DNA of 39,407 nucleotides from Alphaproteobacteria bacterium (lineage in GTDB: Bacteria; Pseudomonadota; Alphaproteobacteria; UBA2966): the NCBI GenBank assembly GCA_021296255.1, contig JAGWAU010000042.1:1-39407 (forward strand). The letters run 5' to 3'. The translations under genes were made by a program, and so were the position numbers. Positions 9,408 through 17,168 of this stretch are shown piece by piece (within the stretch, counting starts at the first letter, position 1; each line of letters opens with the position of its first letter). The notes below the pieces were generated by a model, which worked only from the letters and a program-made list of their open reading frames with translations, did no database searches and had not been told where the DNA came from.

Positions 9408-10594
9408 CGCGTGGGAGCGCTTCCGCCCGCGGCATCGCCGATCGCGGCGACGCGCGACACCGCCTCGACCCGAAGGTCGGCCAGCGCAGCCTCGACCGCG
9501 AGTCGGGCATTGGCGAGTTCAAGCCACGGGCCGGCGGCATCCGCCGCTCCGTCCGTCAATGCGGCGAGTTCCGCTACGGCCGCCGCCAGGTCGCCGGCGA
9601 CCAGCCGCGCCTCGGCGCGGGCGAGTCGGGCATCGATGCCCGCGCCGGGAATGTCGCCCGTTCGCCGCACGGTGACGACGGCGGCGAGGCGCCGCAGGGT
9701 CTCGTCCATCCAGCCGTCCGTCCCGGCGATGCCGGCGCGCAGAATGGGAGAAGCCTCCGCGCTCAGCCTCCGGCGTAAATCGGTCAGCGTCGCGACGCCG
9801 GCGGCGGCATGGTCTTCGAGCTCCCGAAGCGTGCGCGCCAGGTCGGATGGGATGCCGCCTTCCGCCGCCAGCAGGGCTTTGACGTTGGAGAGCGGCGCCG
9901 AAAACGCCCGGCCGCCGAGTGCGGCGTCACGCAGTTGGCCGACGGCCAGCGCCACTGCGGCAGCACCCGCGACGTGCTCGGGTTGCACGACTTCGAGGAG
10001 GCGGGTGCGGCCGGCGAGGCCGTCGATCCGAGACTCCAACGCCGCCAGCGACGCGGCGAGACGCGCCTCCGCTGTCCGGACGGTGTCGTTCGCGTCGGAA
10101 AGCGCCGTCTCCAGCGTTCCGATCCGGTCGGCCAATGATCCCACCCGTTCACTCACGTCGGCGTCGCGCACCCCCTGGGCCACGGTTTCGATCCGGTGCC
10201 GCGCGCCGTCGAGACGGTCCGCCAGCGCGTCCATCTCCTGAACGAGGGTGTCCATCTGACCCGCCATCGTCGCCAGGGACGCCTGCTCGAGCGTCAGGCC
10301 GTCGAGGGACTGCACGGCGTCGGCGAGGCGGCCTTCCATGGCGTCCACGCGGCCAGACAGCGCAGCGACGGCCGCGACCTGGGGCTCCGGATCGTAAGCG
10401 GGAGCGCCGAGCCCGCCGAGCAGCCGCGGTTCGAGATGGGCAGCCACGGCGAACGCGCCGGCGATCAGCGCGACACCGCCCGCCGCCATGGCCGCCCCGG
10501 CGAGCCCTCGCCCCGAAGCGGGTGCGGCGGCGGTCGGCTCGTCCGGCGCCCCATCGGGCTCAGGCGTGTCTTCGGGCTTCGTCGATTCGGTCAT
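9404..10594 (-). CDS. Mitofilin/Mic60-like inner-membrane protein
   Basis: About 396 residues from ATG 10594; that ATG overlaps the hemD stop by 4 bp, so it is preferred over an in-frame start 75 bp upstream inside hemD. An acidic proline-rich cytoplasmic N-terminus (about 1-35) is followed by one transmembrane helix (about 36-60, G/A-rich), then a long coiled coil (about 80-220; many A-D-R-L heptads) and a C-terminal mitofilin-like helical domain. Alphaproteobacterial Mic60 homologues sit in the hem operon and shape inner-membrane invaginations, a known ancestor of mitochondrial cristae organisers. The coiled-coil region is poorly conserved, so assignment rests on architecture plus operon position. 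Confidence 0.88.
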   Translation of the reverse strand: MTESTKPEDTPEPDGAPDEPTAAAPASGRGLAGAAMAAGGVALIAGAFAVAAHLEPRLLGGLGAPAYDPEPQVAAVAALSGRVDAMEGRLADAVQSLDGLTLEQASLATMAGQMDTLVQEMDALADRLDGARHRIETVAQGVRDADVSERVGSLADRIGTLETALSDANDTVRTAEARLAASLAALESRIDGLAGRTRLLEVVQPEHVAGAAAVALAVGQLRDAALGGRAFSAPLSNVKALLAAEGGIPSDLARTLRELEDHAAAGVATLTDLRRRLSAEASPILRAGIAGTDGWMDETLRRLAAVVTVRRTGDIPGAGIDARLARAEARLVAGDLAAAVAELAALTDGAADAAGPWLELANARLAVEAALADLRVEAVSRVAAIGDAAGGSAPTR

Positions 10595-11310
10595 GGGGCG
10601 GCCGTTCCGGACAAGAGATTCAGGAGGGACTCCTGCTCCGGCCGTTCGGCGATGCCGACGCCGCGCCACTGGAGGGCAGATATCTCACCCGCGACCGCTC
10701 GGCTGAGACAATACGCGTTCACCATCTGGCAGGCCTGGGCCAATCCCGCATCGCGTACCAGCCTAACAAAGGTTTCTGCGGTGCGGGGAGAGAAAAAGAC
10801 CACCGCGTCGACGTTTCCCGACCGAAGCGCCGCCTCCGCCCCGGCGGGCAGGATATCGGCGGCCCGGGCCTCGTAGAGGGCGACGCGGCGGGTGGCGAAT
10901 CCCGCGCGGGCCAGCGCGCCCGCGAGATCGCCCGCGACCCTGGTGCCAGCCGCGTGCAACAGCTCGCCGGCTTCCGGATCCAACGCGGCCGTGACGGCGG
11001 CCGACAGAGCTTCGACGTCGGCGCCCGCGCTGGTCACCCGTGCGAAGCCCAGCTCGGCGGCCGCGCGCGCCGTGGCGTCGCCGACGGCGAAGAGGGCCAC
11101 GTCGCGGGCTTCCGTTGCCACCGCGAGCGCCCGGACGCCGTTCGCGCTCGTCGCCATCACGGCCTGTACGCCTCGGAGATCGAGGGACTTCGGCCGGCCC
11201 TCGAACCTGATTTCCAGGAGCGGTGCCGCGATCACCTTGTGACCGAGTCCGGCCAGCACGTCCGTCAGCGCCGCGGCGTCCGGGTGGGGCCGGGTGTTGA
11301 TGACGCGCAC
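10591..11310 (-). CDS. hemD: Uroporphyrinogen-III synthase
   Basis: A 239-residue protein starting at GTG 11310, only 3 bp after the hemC stop. The opening MRVINTRPHPDA, the ATSANGVRA segment near residue 55, and the FFSPRTAETF segment near 173 are typical of the two-domain HemD fold. It cyclises hydroxymethylbilane with inversion of ring D, giving uroporphyrinogen III. HemD sequences are very divergent, but position between hemC and mitofilin settles the identity. The stop overlaps the next start (ATGA), indicating coupled translation. Confidence 0.93.
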   Translation of the reverse strand: MRVINTRPHPDAAALTDVLAGLGHKVIAAPLLEIRFEGRPKSLDLRGVQAVMATSANGVRALAVATEARDVALFAVGDATARAAAELGFARVTSAGADVEALSAAVTAALDPEAGELLHAAGTRVAGDLAGALARAGFATRRVALYEARAADILPAGAEAALRSGNVDAVVFFSPRTAETFVRLVRDAGLAQACQMVNAYCLSRAVAGEISALQWRGVGIAERPEQESLLNLLSGTAAP

Positions 11311-11313
11311 GGA

Positions 11314-12261
11314 TCAGCGTCCGGCGAAGAAGTCCGGACCCGCCCGCGATCTGAGCTCGGCACCCGCGTCGTGCCCGAGCGCTTCGGCGTCCGCCGGCAC
11401 CCCGTCGCGGCGGGTCTCGAGCATCTCGCTCCCGTCCGTCCTGAGCACGCGCGCCGTGAGTTGGAGGCGATCCTCGACGAGTCGCGCGTGCGCGGCGATG
11501 GGCGTGTGACAGGTTCCGCCGAGTGCTGCCAGGACACTCCGTTCGCAAGTGATGCAGGTGTGGGTGTCGGGATCGCCGAGGGACGTCACCAAATCGTGGC
11601 CGCGTGTATCGCCACTTCGGCATTCCACCCCGACGGCGCCCTGGCCCGCCGCCGGCAGCATCTCCTCGGGCTCCAGCACGGCCGTGACGCGCTTGGCGAG
11701 CCCGAGGCGGTTGAGGCCCGCCAGCGCCAACAAGGTCGCGTCCACGTCGCCCCGCTCGACCTTCGCGAGACGCGTATCGACATTGCCCCGGAACATGACG
11801 ATCTCGAGATCCTTGCGGGCGTGTTTGAGCTGGGCCCGACGGCGCTGGGAAGCGGTGCCCACGACGGCGCCCTCGGGCAGCGCCGCGATGCTGTCCGCGA
11901 TCGCGCTGATGAACACGTCGCGGGGATCTTCCCGCGGCAGCATGCAAGGAACCGAGACACCGTCGGGAAGCACGGTTTCGAGGTCCTTCATGGAGTGCAC
12001 GGCGATGTCGACGTCGCCCGCCAGCAGCGCCTCCTCCACCTCCTTGGCGAACAGACCCTTGCCGCCGACCTCGGCGAGCGGCCGGTCGGTCACGCGGTCG
12101 CCGGTGGTGCGGATGACGACGAGCTCGACGTCGTCGGCCGTCAGATCGTCGTGCGCGGCCACCAGTCCGGCCCGAACCTGCTCAGCCTGGGCGAGCGCCA
12201 GCCTGCTGCCGCGGGTGCCGATACGCACCGCGGCGCGCGCGCCTGTGCGTTGCGCTGCCAT
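11314..12261 (-). CDS. hemC: Hydroxymethylbilane synthase (porphobilinogen deaminase)
   Basis: A 315-residue enzyme from ATG 12261; an earlier in-frame start would add 12 residues that are not conserved. It polymerises four porphobilinogens into hydroxymethylbilane. GTRGSRLALAQ is at 15-25, the catalytic Asp is in VHSMKDL (D93), and the dipyrromethane-cofactor cysteine is C251 in GTCHTPIAA. It is the first gene of the minus-strand haem operon and is divergent from tsaD with only 80 bp between the two starts, so the two promoters must overlap or lie back to back. Confidence 0.96.
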   Translation of the reverse strand: MAAQRTGARAAVRIGTRGSRLALAQAEQVRAGLVAAHDDLTADDVELVVIRTTGDRVTDRPLAEVGGKGLFAKEVEEALLAGDVDIAVHSMKDLETVLPDGVSVPCMLPREDPRDVFISAIADSIAALPEGAVVGTASQRRRAQLKHARKDLEIVMFRGNVDTRLAKVERGDVDATLLALAGLNRLGLAKRVTAVLEPEEMLPAAGQGAVGVECRSGDTRGHDLVTSLGDPDTHTCITCERSVLAALGGTCHTPIAAHARLVEDRLQLTARVLRTDGSEMLETRRDGVPADAEALGHDAGAELRSRAGPDFFAGR

Positions 12262-12341
12262 GACCAGGGTGCTAGTGCGTGGCGCGGGAAAGCGCAAGCG
12301 GAATCGGGCCGCGGACGTAGCCTTCCACGAGGGGGCACGCG

Positions 12342-13427
12342 ATGATCGTGTTGGGCATCGAGACGAGTTGCGACGAGACCGCGGCGGCCGTGGTGAACGG
12401 CAGCCGGGAGATCCTGTCGAACGTCGTTCTGTCGCAACTCGACGAACATCGCGCCTACGGCGGGGTGGTGCCCGAGATCGCCTCGCGCGCCCATGTCCAG
12501 CATCTCGACGGCATCATCGACCGGGCCATGCGCGAGGCCGACACCCGTTATGCGGACCTGTCGGGCATTGCCGCCACGGCGGGGCCGGGCCTGATCGGGG
12601 GCGTCATGGTGGGACTGGTAACCGGCAAGGCCATCGCCGCGTCGACCGGGCGGCCACTGGTCGCGGTCAACCATCTCGAAGGACACGCGCTTTCCGCCCG
12701 ACTCACCGACGGGATCGAATTCCCCTATCTGCTGTTGCTCTTGTCGGGCGGCCACTGCCAGCTCGTCGAGGTCGCCGATGTCGGCACCTACCGGCGGCTC
12801 GGCACCACGATCGACGATGCCGTCGGCGAGGCGTTCGACAAGACCGCGAAGATGCTCGGCCTCGGGTATCCGGGCGGACCCGCAGTGGAACGCGCGGCCC
12901 GCGAGGGAGACCCCGCGCGATTCGACCTTCCGAGACCGCTGCGCGGCCGGCCCGGCTGCGACTTCTCGTTCTCGGGACTGAAGACCGCCGTGCGCCACGC
13001 CGTCGCCGGCCTGACGGACAGGGTTCCGAGGGCGAAGGATGCTGCCGATCTGGCCGCGTCGTTTCAAACCGCCGTGGGTGACGTCCTCGCCGACCGCACC
13101 GCAAATGCCCTGAAAACGTATGCGGAGCGGCATGCGCACGCACGCCGCCTCGTGGTCGCGGGTGGTGTCGCGGCGAACGGCTACCTGCGCGAGCGTATTG
13201 AAGCGGTGTGCGCCGCAACGGACTTCTCAATGTCGGCGCCGCCGCCGGAACTATGCACCGACAATGCCGCGATGATCGCCTGGGCGGGCTTGGAGCGCTT
13301 GCGGTTCGGCCTGACGGATCCGCTTGATGCGCCGGCACGCGCGCGCTGGCCCCTCGACGAGGTATGCCCGCCCGCCTGCCGACGACCGGCGGGTTCCATG
13401 AACACGGACGGAGAGGACAGTCCATGA
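12342..13427 (+). CDS. tsaD: tRNA N6-adenosine threonylcarbamoyltransferase
   Basis: A 361-residue ASKHA-fold protein that transfers threonylcarbamoyl to A37 of ANN-decoding tRNAs, together with TsaB and Tsa[11 protein letters not shown] is at 5-14, the metal-binding HLEGH at 111-115 (H111, H115), SGGHCQL near 135-141, and the third metal residue lies in [11 protein letters not shown] near 300. The start ATG 12342 has GAGGGGG 8-9 nt upstream. The last 20 residues (prolines, then MNTDGEDSP) extend past the usual family end. The stop overlaps the next gene's ATG (ATGA). Confidence 0.96.
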   Translation: MIVLGIETSCDETAAAVVNGSREILSNVVLSQLDEHRAYGGVVPEIASRAHVQHLDGIIDRAMREADTRYADLSGIAATAGPGLIGGVMVGLVTGKAIAASTGRPLVAVNHLEGHALSARLTDGIEFPYLLLLLSGGHCQLVEVADVGTYRRLGTTIDDAVGEAFDKTAKMLGLGYPGGPAVERAAREGDPARFDLPRPLRGRPGCDFSFSGLKTAVRHAVAGLTDRVPRAKDAADLAASFQTAVGDVLADRTANALKTYAERHAHARRLVVAGGVAANGYLRERIEAVCAATDFSMSAPPPELCTDNAAMIAWAGLERLRFGLTDPLDAPARARWPLDEVCPPACRRPAGSMNTDGEDSP

Positions 13428-13729
13428 TCGCCGTGATCTTCGAAATAACGCCGAACGAGAGCCGGACCCATGACTATTTCGATGCGGCTGCGGCGCTCAA
13501 GGACGAGGTCGAGGCTATCGACGGATTCATCTCCGTCGAGCGCTTCGAGAGCCTGAGCACGCCGGGCAAGTACCTGTCCCTATCGCTGTGGCGTGATGAA
13601 GGGGCCGTGAAGGCCTGGCGCGAGAACGTGAACCACCAGGCGGCTCAGGCAAAAGGCAAGGGCGAGATCTTCGCGAACTACCGCATTCGTGTCACCGAGG
13701 TCGTGCGGCAGTATTCGTTCGGCGCCTGA
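13424..13729 (+). CDS. Antibiotic-biosynthesis-monooxygenase (ABM) domain protein
   Basis: A 101-residue protein with ATG 13424 overlapping the tsaD stop by 4 bp. The sequence [12 protein letters not shown]...FISVERFES...[16 protein letters not shown] is the dimeric alpha/beta-barrel (ABM) pattern, seen in cofactor-free quinol monooxygenases and haem-degrading IsdG-like proteins. No substrate can be read from the sequence. Gene order tsaD-gpsA is common in alphaproteobacteria, so the coupled insertion of an ABM gene between them is a local feature. It is not the YciI-type protein sometimes found near here, as the W-R and E-R-F pattern fits ABM better. Confidence 0.82.
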   Translation: MIAVIFEITPNESRTHDYFDAAAALKDEVEAIDGFISVERFESLSTPGKYLSLSLWRDEGAVKAWRENVNHQAAQAKGKGEIFANYRIRVTEVVRQYSFGA

Positions 13730-13753
13730 CCATCGCACCGAGGTCCGCGCCGA

Positions 13754-13809
13754 GGGAACGGGTATCGGACCCGGACGAACGGCAAACGTGGGGTCTGACA
13801 CCCGTTCCC
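13754..13809. repeat. Imperfect 19-bp inverted repeat (REP-like palindrome)
   Basis: Arms GGGAACGGGTATCGGACCC (13754-13772) and its near reverse complement at 13791-13809 match at 17 of 19 positions, with an 18-nt spacer. The arm consensus resembles the GGAACGGGTGTCAGACCC class of repetitive extragenic palindromes often associated with RAYT (Y1) transposases. It lies between the ABM gene and gpsA and could form a long hairpin affecting readthrough. No transposase is nearby. Confidence 0.7.
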
Positions 13810-13862
13810 CAACCGCCGTAGAATGCCGTTGACCACGGGTCACCGGCAGAGAGAGGAGCGAC

Positions 13863-14867
13863 ATGGCGGCACACTACGGGCGCATCGGAATCGCCGGCGC
13901 GGGCGCGTGGGGAACGGCGCTGACGACGGTCGCCCGGAGGCAGGGCCGTGAGGTCGTCATCTGGGCCCGCGAGGCCGTCGTCGTGGAGGCCATCAACAAC
14001 GAGCACCGCAACACGATGTTCCTGCCCGAAGCCACCCTGGACCCGCAGGTCCGGGCGACGGGGGATCCGGCCGAGGTCTGCGACGCCGACGCCGTGCTTC
14101 TGGTGGTGCCCGGGCAGTTTCTACGCGGCGTCTGCGAGTCGATGGCACCGGATTGGCCCGGCAGCGTGCCGGCGGTGATTTGTGCCAAGGGTATCGAGGA
14201 AGACACCGGCGCCCTGATGACCGAGGCGGTAGGGGCCGCTTTGCCGGGCGCGCCCCAGGCGGTCCTGTCCGGTCCCACGTTCGCCGCCGAAGTGGCGAAG
14301 GGCCTGCCCACGGCCGTCACCATCGCCTGCGAGGAGGATTCCATCGCCGATGCCCTGATCGACGCTCTCGGCTCGACGACCTTCCGGACCTACCGCTCGA
14401 CCGATCTGGTGGGTGCCGAGATCGGGGGCGCCGTGAAGAACGTCCTGGCGATCGCCTGCGGCATCGTGACAGGACGCGAATTGGGATCGAATGCCCGCGC
14501 CGCCCTGATCACCCGAGGCCTCGCGGAGATGCTGCGCCTCGGCGAGGCCAAGGGCGCCCGGCGGGAGACCCTCTCCGGCCTCTGCGGCCTCGGCGATCTG
14601 GTGCTGACGTGTTCGTCGGAGCAGTCGCGCAACATGAGCCTGGGGGCGGCGCTCGGCCGGGGCGAGCGTTTCGAGGACATCATGGCGTCCCGGCGTTCGG
14701 TTGCTGAGGGGGTGTTCAACGCCCGCGCGGTGGTTAAGCTCGCTCGCGCCCTTTCCATCGACATGCCGATCTGCGAAGCGGTCGCCGCCATCCTCCACGA
14801 GGGCGCGGCCATCGAGGACGAAATCCGGAAGCTGCTGTCCCGGCCCCTGGGCGAGGAACTGGCCTGA
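13863..14867 (+). CDS. gpsA: NAD(P)-dependent glycerol-3-phosphate dehydrogenase
   Basis: A 334-residue enzyme that reduces dihydroxyacetone phosphate to sn-glycerol-3-phosphate for phospholipid synthesis. The dinucleotide-binding GAGAWGTAL is at 12-20, SGPTFAAEVAKG near 139-150, the active-site Lys in GGAVKNVLAIACG near 190-202, and the GLCGLGDLVLTC segment near 238-249. ATG 13863 follows GAGAGGAG. Length and all signatures are normal. Confidence 0.97.
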   Translation: MAAHYGRIGIAGAGAWGTALTTVARRQGREVVIWAREAVVVEAINNEHRNTMFLPEATLDPQVRATGDPAEVCDADAVLLVVPGQFLRGVCESMAPDWPGSVPAVICAKGIEEDTGALMTEAVGAALPGAPQAVLSGPTFAAEVAKGLPTAVTIACEEDSIADALIDALGSTTFRTYRSTDLVGAEIGGAVKNVLAIACGIVTGRELGSNARAALITRGLAEMLRLGEAKGARRETLSGLCGLGDLVLTCSSEQSRNMSLGAALGRGERFEDIMASRRSVAEGVFNARAVVKLARALSIDMPICEAVAAILHEGAAIEDEIRKLLSRPLGEELA

Positions 14868-14979
14868 GCGGGACCGCGTCGATTGGCGCGGCCGCGGAGG
14901 CGCTCTAGATTTGCATCCGGCCCGGGATGCGGGTGCCGGGCGACGGCAAGCCCGCGGAAGACCGAAGGAGATCCAACAG

Positions 14980-15393
14980 ATGGCATATTGGCTGATGAAA
15001 TCCGAACCCGGGACGTGGTCCTGGGACGATCAGGTCAAGGAGAGCCCGGCGGAGTGGGACGGCGTGCGCAACCACCAGGCGTCCAACAACATGAAAGCCA
15101 TGAAGATCGGCGACAAGGCCTTCTTCTATCATTCGGGCAAGGACCGGGAGATCGTCGGAGTCGTCCGGATCGTCAAGGAGTACTACCCGGATCACACGGA
15201 TCCGACTGGGAAATTCGGCATGGTGGACGTCGAGGCGGTCGAGCCCCTGAAGACGCCCGTCAGCATCGCCGACATCAAGGCGCGGCCCGAATTCAGCGAG
15301 TTCCAGCTGGTGCGCAATTCCCGTCTCTCGGTCATGCCGGTCCAATCCGGTCACTGGAAGCGCATCTGCAAGATGGGCGGTATCGACCCCTGA
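14980..15393 (+). CDS. EVE-domain (thymocyte nuclear protein 1-like) protein
   Basis: A 137-residue protein starting at ATG 14980 with AAGGAG about 10 nt upstream. MAYWLMKSEPGTWSWDD at the N-terminus, GVRNHQASNNMK near 27-38, FFYHSGKDREIVG near 47-59 and LVRNSRLSVMPV near 108-119 are the EVE signature. EVE domains belong to the PUA superfamily and are thought to recognise modified bases in DNA or RNA; the bacterial role of stand-alone forms is unproven. It lies 112 bp after gpsA, a common arrangement in this lineage. Confidence 0.92.
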   Translation: MAYWLMKSEPGTWSWDDQVKESPAEWDGVRNHQASNNMKAMKIGDKAFFYHSGKDREIVGVVRIVKEYYPDHTDPTGKFGMVDVEAVEPLKTPVSIADIKARPEFSEFQLVRNSRLSVMPVQSGHWKRICKMGGIDP

Positions 15394-15431
15394 GCCGGGA
15401 CAGCCCGACCAGCGCACCCCCGCCGGGGCAC

Positions 15432-15767
15432 GTGCTCTGCCGCTTCGATGACCTCGGGGATCGGGATGGCAAGGGATTCGGCTTCGGCGGCGGCCGCGAG
15501 CGTTTCGAAATGTTCGTCGTGCGCCGCGACGACCGGGTGTTCGGGTACGTCAACATCTGTCCGCACGCGCGGACACCGCTCGACTGGACGCCGGACCAGT
15601 TCCTGACCCGCGACAAGACGAGGCTCCTCTGTGCCACGCACGGGGCCCAATTCCGCATCGAAGACGGATTCTGCGTGGCCGGACCCTGCCCGGGAGCATC
15701 GCTGACACCCGTGCCCGTCGCCATCGAGGACGGCAACGTCATCGTCGCGGGTCCGATCGAGGTCTGA
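15432..15767 (+). CDS. Rieske [2Fe-2S] ferredoxin-like protein
   Basis: A small Rieske-domain protein of about 111 residues if GTG 15432 is the start; no ATG is available before the domain, and a CTG overlapping the upstream EVE stop (15390) is another possibility. The cluster motif is complete: CPHARTPLDW near residue 38 and CATHGAQFRIEDGFC near 61. Stand-alone Rieske proteins carry electrons to oxygenases or act as redox sensors. It could in principle serve the Rieske oxygenase at 1866-3020, but the two are 12 kb apart, and a Rieske next to an EVE gene is an alphaproteobacterial neighbourhood in its own right. Confidence 0.83.
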   Translation: MLCRFDDLGDRDGKGFGFGGGRERFEMFVVRRDDRVFGYVNICPHARTPLDWTPDQFLTRDKTRLLCATHGAQFRIEDGFCVAGPCPGASLTPVPVAIEDGNVIVAGPIEV

Positions 15768-15873
15768 GGCATCCCGTGACGGCCAGAACCGCGCGGCCGT
15801 CCGGTGCGTTCCATTGAAACTCCCCCGTGGCTTATAGTTCATTTCCGGTCGTGAGAAGACAGGGGCAACCGCT

Positions 15874-16194
15874 ATGCCTGACCTGGAAGCCGTCCGGACG
15901 CAGCTCGAGGCGCGCCTCGCCGACCTGTTGGCCGAAGCCAAGGAAATCGACGCGGAACTCAGCGAGCCCCACAGCCGAGACTGGGAGGAGCGTGCGACGG
16001 AGTCGGAGGGTGACGAGGTCCTCGAGGGCCTGGGTCATGCCGCCCTCGCCGAAGCCCGACGGATCCATGCCGCGCTGACCCGCATCGACGAAGGCACCTA
16101 CGGAATCTGCGTCTCGTGCGGCGAACCCGTCGGCGAAAAGCGGTTGGAAGCCGTTCCCCACGCGCCGCTCTGTATCGATTGCGCGAGCCGCTAG
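15874..16194 (+). CDS. TraR/DksA-family C4 zinc-finger protein
   Basis: A 106-residue protein with an N-terminal helical hairpin (about 1-70, rich in E, A and L) and a C-terminal four-cysteine zinc finger (CVSCG at about 84-88, CIDCA at about 101-105). The spacing is that of the DksA/TraR group, which bind in the RNA polymerase secondary channel. It is shorter than true DksA (about 150) and its role need not be the stringent response. A weak GGGG site precedes ATG 15874. It is convergent with the creatininase gene, with a hairpin between them. Confidence 0.9.
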   Translation: MPDLEAVRTQLEARLADLLAEAKEIDAELSEPHSRDWEERATESEGDEVLEGLGHAALAEARRIHAALTRIDEGTYGICVSCGEPVGEKRLEAVPHAPLCIDCASR

Positions 16195-16203
16195 CTAGAG
16201 CGG

Positions 16204-16220
16204 TTCCGGCTTGACCGGAA
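16204..16220. terminator. Hairpin between convergent genes
   Basis: TTCCGG and CCGGAA form a perfect 6-bp stem with loop CTTGA, within the AGCGGTTCCGG type of intergenic sequence common in alphaproteobacteria. It lies in the 55-bp gap between two convergent stops, so a bidirectional terminator is plausible although no T-run follows. Confidence 0.5.
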
Positions 16221-16249
16221 GGACCGGTTCAACGGTCTGACGGGGAGCG

Positions 16250-16999
16250 TCAGTCTTTCAGGTATTCCCGATAGTCCGCCGCGAGGTCTTCGGCGGCGAG
16301 TTCGAGAAGTTCCTTGCCGTGTTCGGGTCTGGCAAGGGACGGATCGGAGGCCATGCGGCCGTCCGGGAACCGGCGCCGATAGTCGTCCGCGTCGGTGAAC
16401 GAAAAGCCCCCGCCGGGCGACGCCAGCTCGGGAAGCTCCGCGTCCTTGATGGCGTCGGGGTGGACATATTGCGTGACGGCGACCTCGGACGGCGTGGCGT
16501 GGTACCCCTCCCGGCCGCCGTAGAACTTCTTGGCGAGTGCCTGTACGCGGGGCCGCTGGTACCAGTTGCGCGATACGCAGCGCACGCGAGGCCGGTCGCC
16601 GCCGCCGTCCATGCTGGTCTGGGCGTAGACTTCCTGGAAGGCCGTCTGCACCGTCGAGATGTTCCCGCCGTGACCGTTGATGAAATAGAAGCGCTCGAAG
16701 CCGTGCCGCGCGAGCGAGTTGACGTAGTCCGCGATAACGGACACCAGGGTGGAGGGCCTAAGCGTCATCGATCCCGTGAAGGCCATGTGGTGCTGCGCCA
16801 TGCCGACGCCGATCGTGGGCCCCACCACAGCCCCGGCGATCTCGCCCGCCGCTATGGCGATGGCCTCGGCGCAGATGGCGTCGGTCCCGATCAGTCCGGT
16901 GGGGCCATGCTGCTCGGTCGACCCGATGGGCATCATGACCCCGGTCGAGGTCTGCAAGTAAGACTCGACCTCCTGCCACGTCATGAGATGCAGGAGCAT
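16250..16999 (-). CDS. Creatininase-family amidohydrolase
   Basis: A 249-residue protein of the creatininase/MftE-type fold. Metal-binding positions are visible: E and H in GSTEQHGP near 27-33, D in GTDAICAE near 38-45, the VGMAQHH segment near 65-71, NGHGGNIS near 109-116, and a downstream Glu in TPSEVAVTQ near 178-186. The family hydrolyses cyclic amides or cleaves formamides (creatinine, FAPy, mycofactocin precursor), so substrate cannot be named. No mycofactocin partner genes are present. It is transcribed away from acsA, with 169 bp between their starts. Confidence 0.88.
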   Translation of the reverse strand: MLLHLMTWQEVESYLQTSTGVMMPIGSTEQHGPTGLIGTDAICAEAIAIAAGEIAGAVVGPTIGVGMAQHHMAFTGSMTLRPSTLVSVIADYVNSLARHGFERFYFINGHGGNISTVQTAFQEVYAQTSMDGGGDRPRVRCVSRNWYQRPRVQALAKKFYGGREGYHATPSEVAVTQYVHPDAIKDAELPELASPGGGFSFTDADDYRRRFPDGRMASDPSLARPEHGKELLELAAEDLAADYREYLKD

Positions 17000-17168
17000 G
17001 GTTGCCGCCTCCTCCGTTGACTTCCTTTAGCGGTTGCGTGCCACGCTGTCTAACCCCGCCTTGTGGCGTCGCCTGAAATGAATCAATAATCCAGCCCGAA
17101 CGTTGGGACGAACGCGCCCTGCCGGGATCCTTCGGGGCGGCGCTCATCTGCGGGGAGACGCCCAAGCC

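Noticed and set aside
9919-12345. An 808-codon open frame on the plus strand across the haem operon
   Set aside because: It is antisense to hemC, hemD and mitofilin, is dominated by Arg/Pro/Gly and has no domain signature; long antisense frames are expected in high-GC DNA.
16250-16999. MftE (mycofactocin system creatininase homologue)
   Set aside because: None of the mycofactocin genes (mftA-D, mftF) are nearby, so only the broader family is supported.
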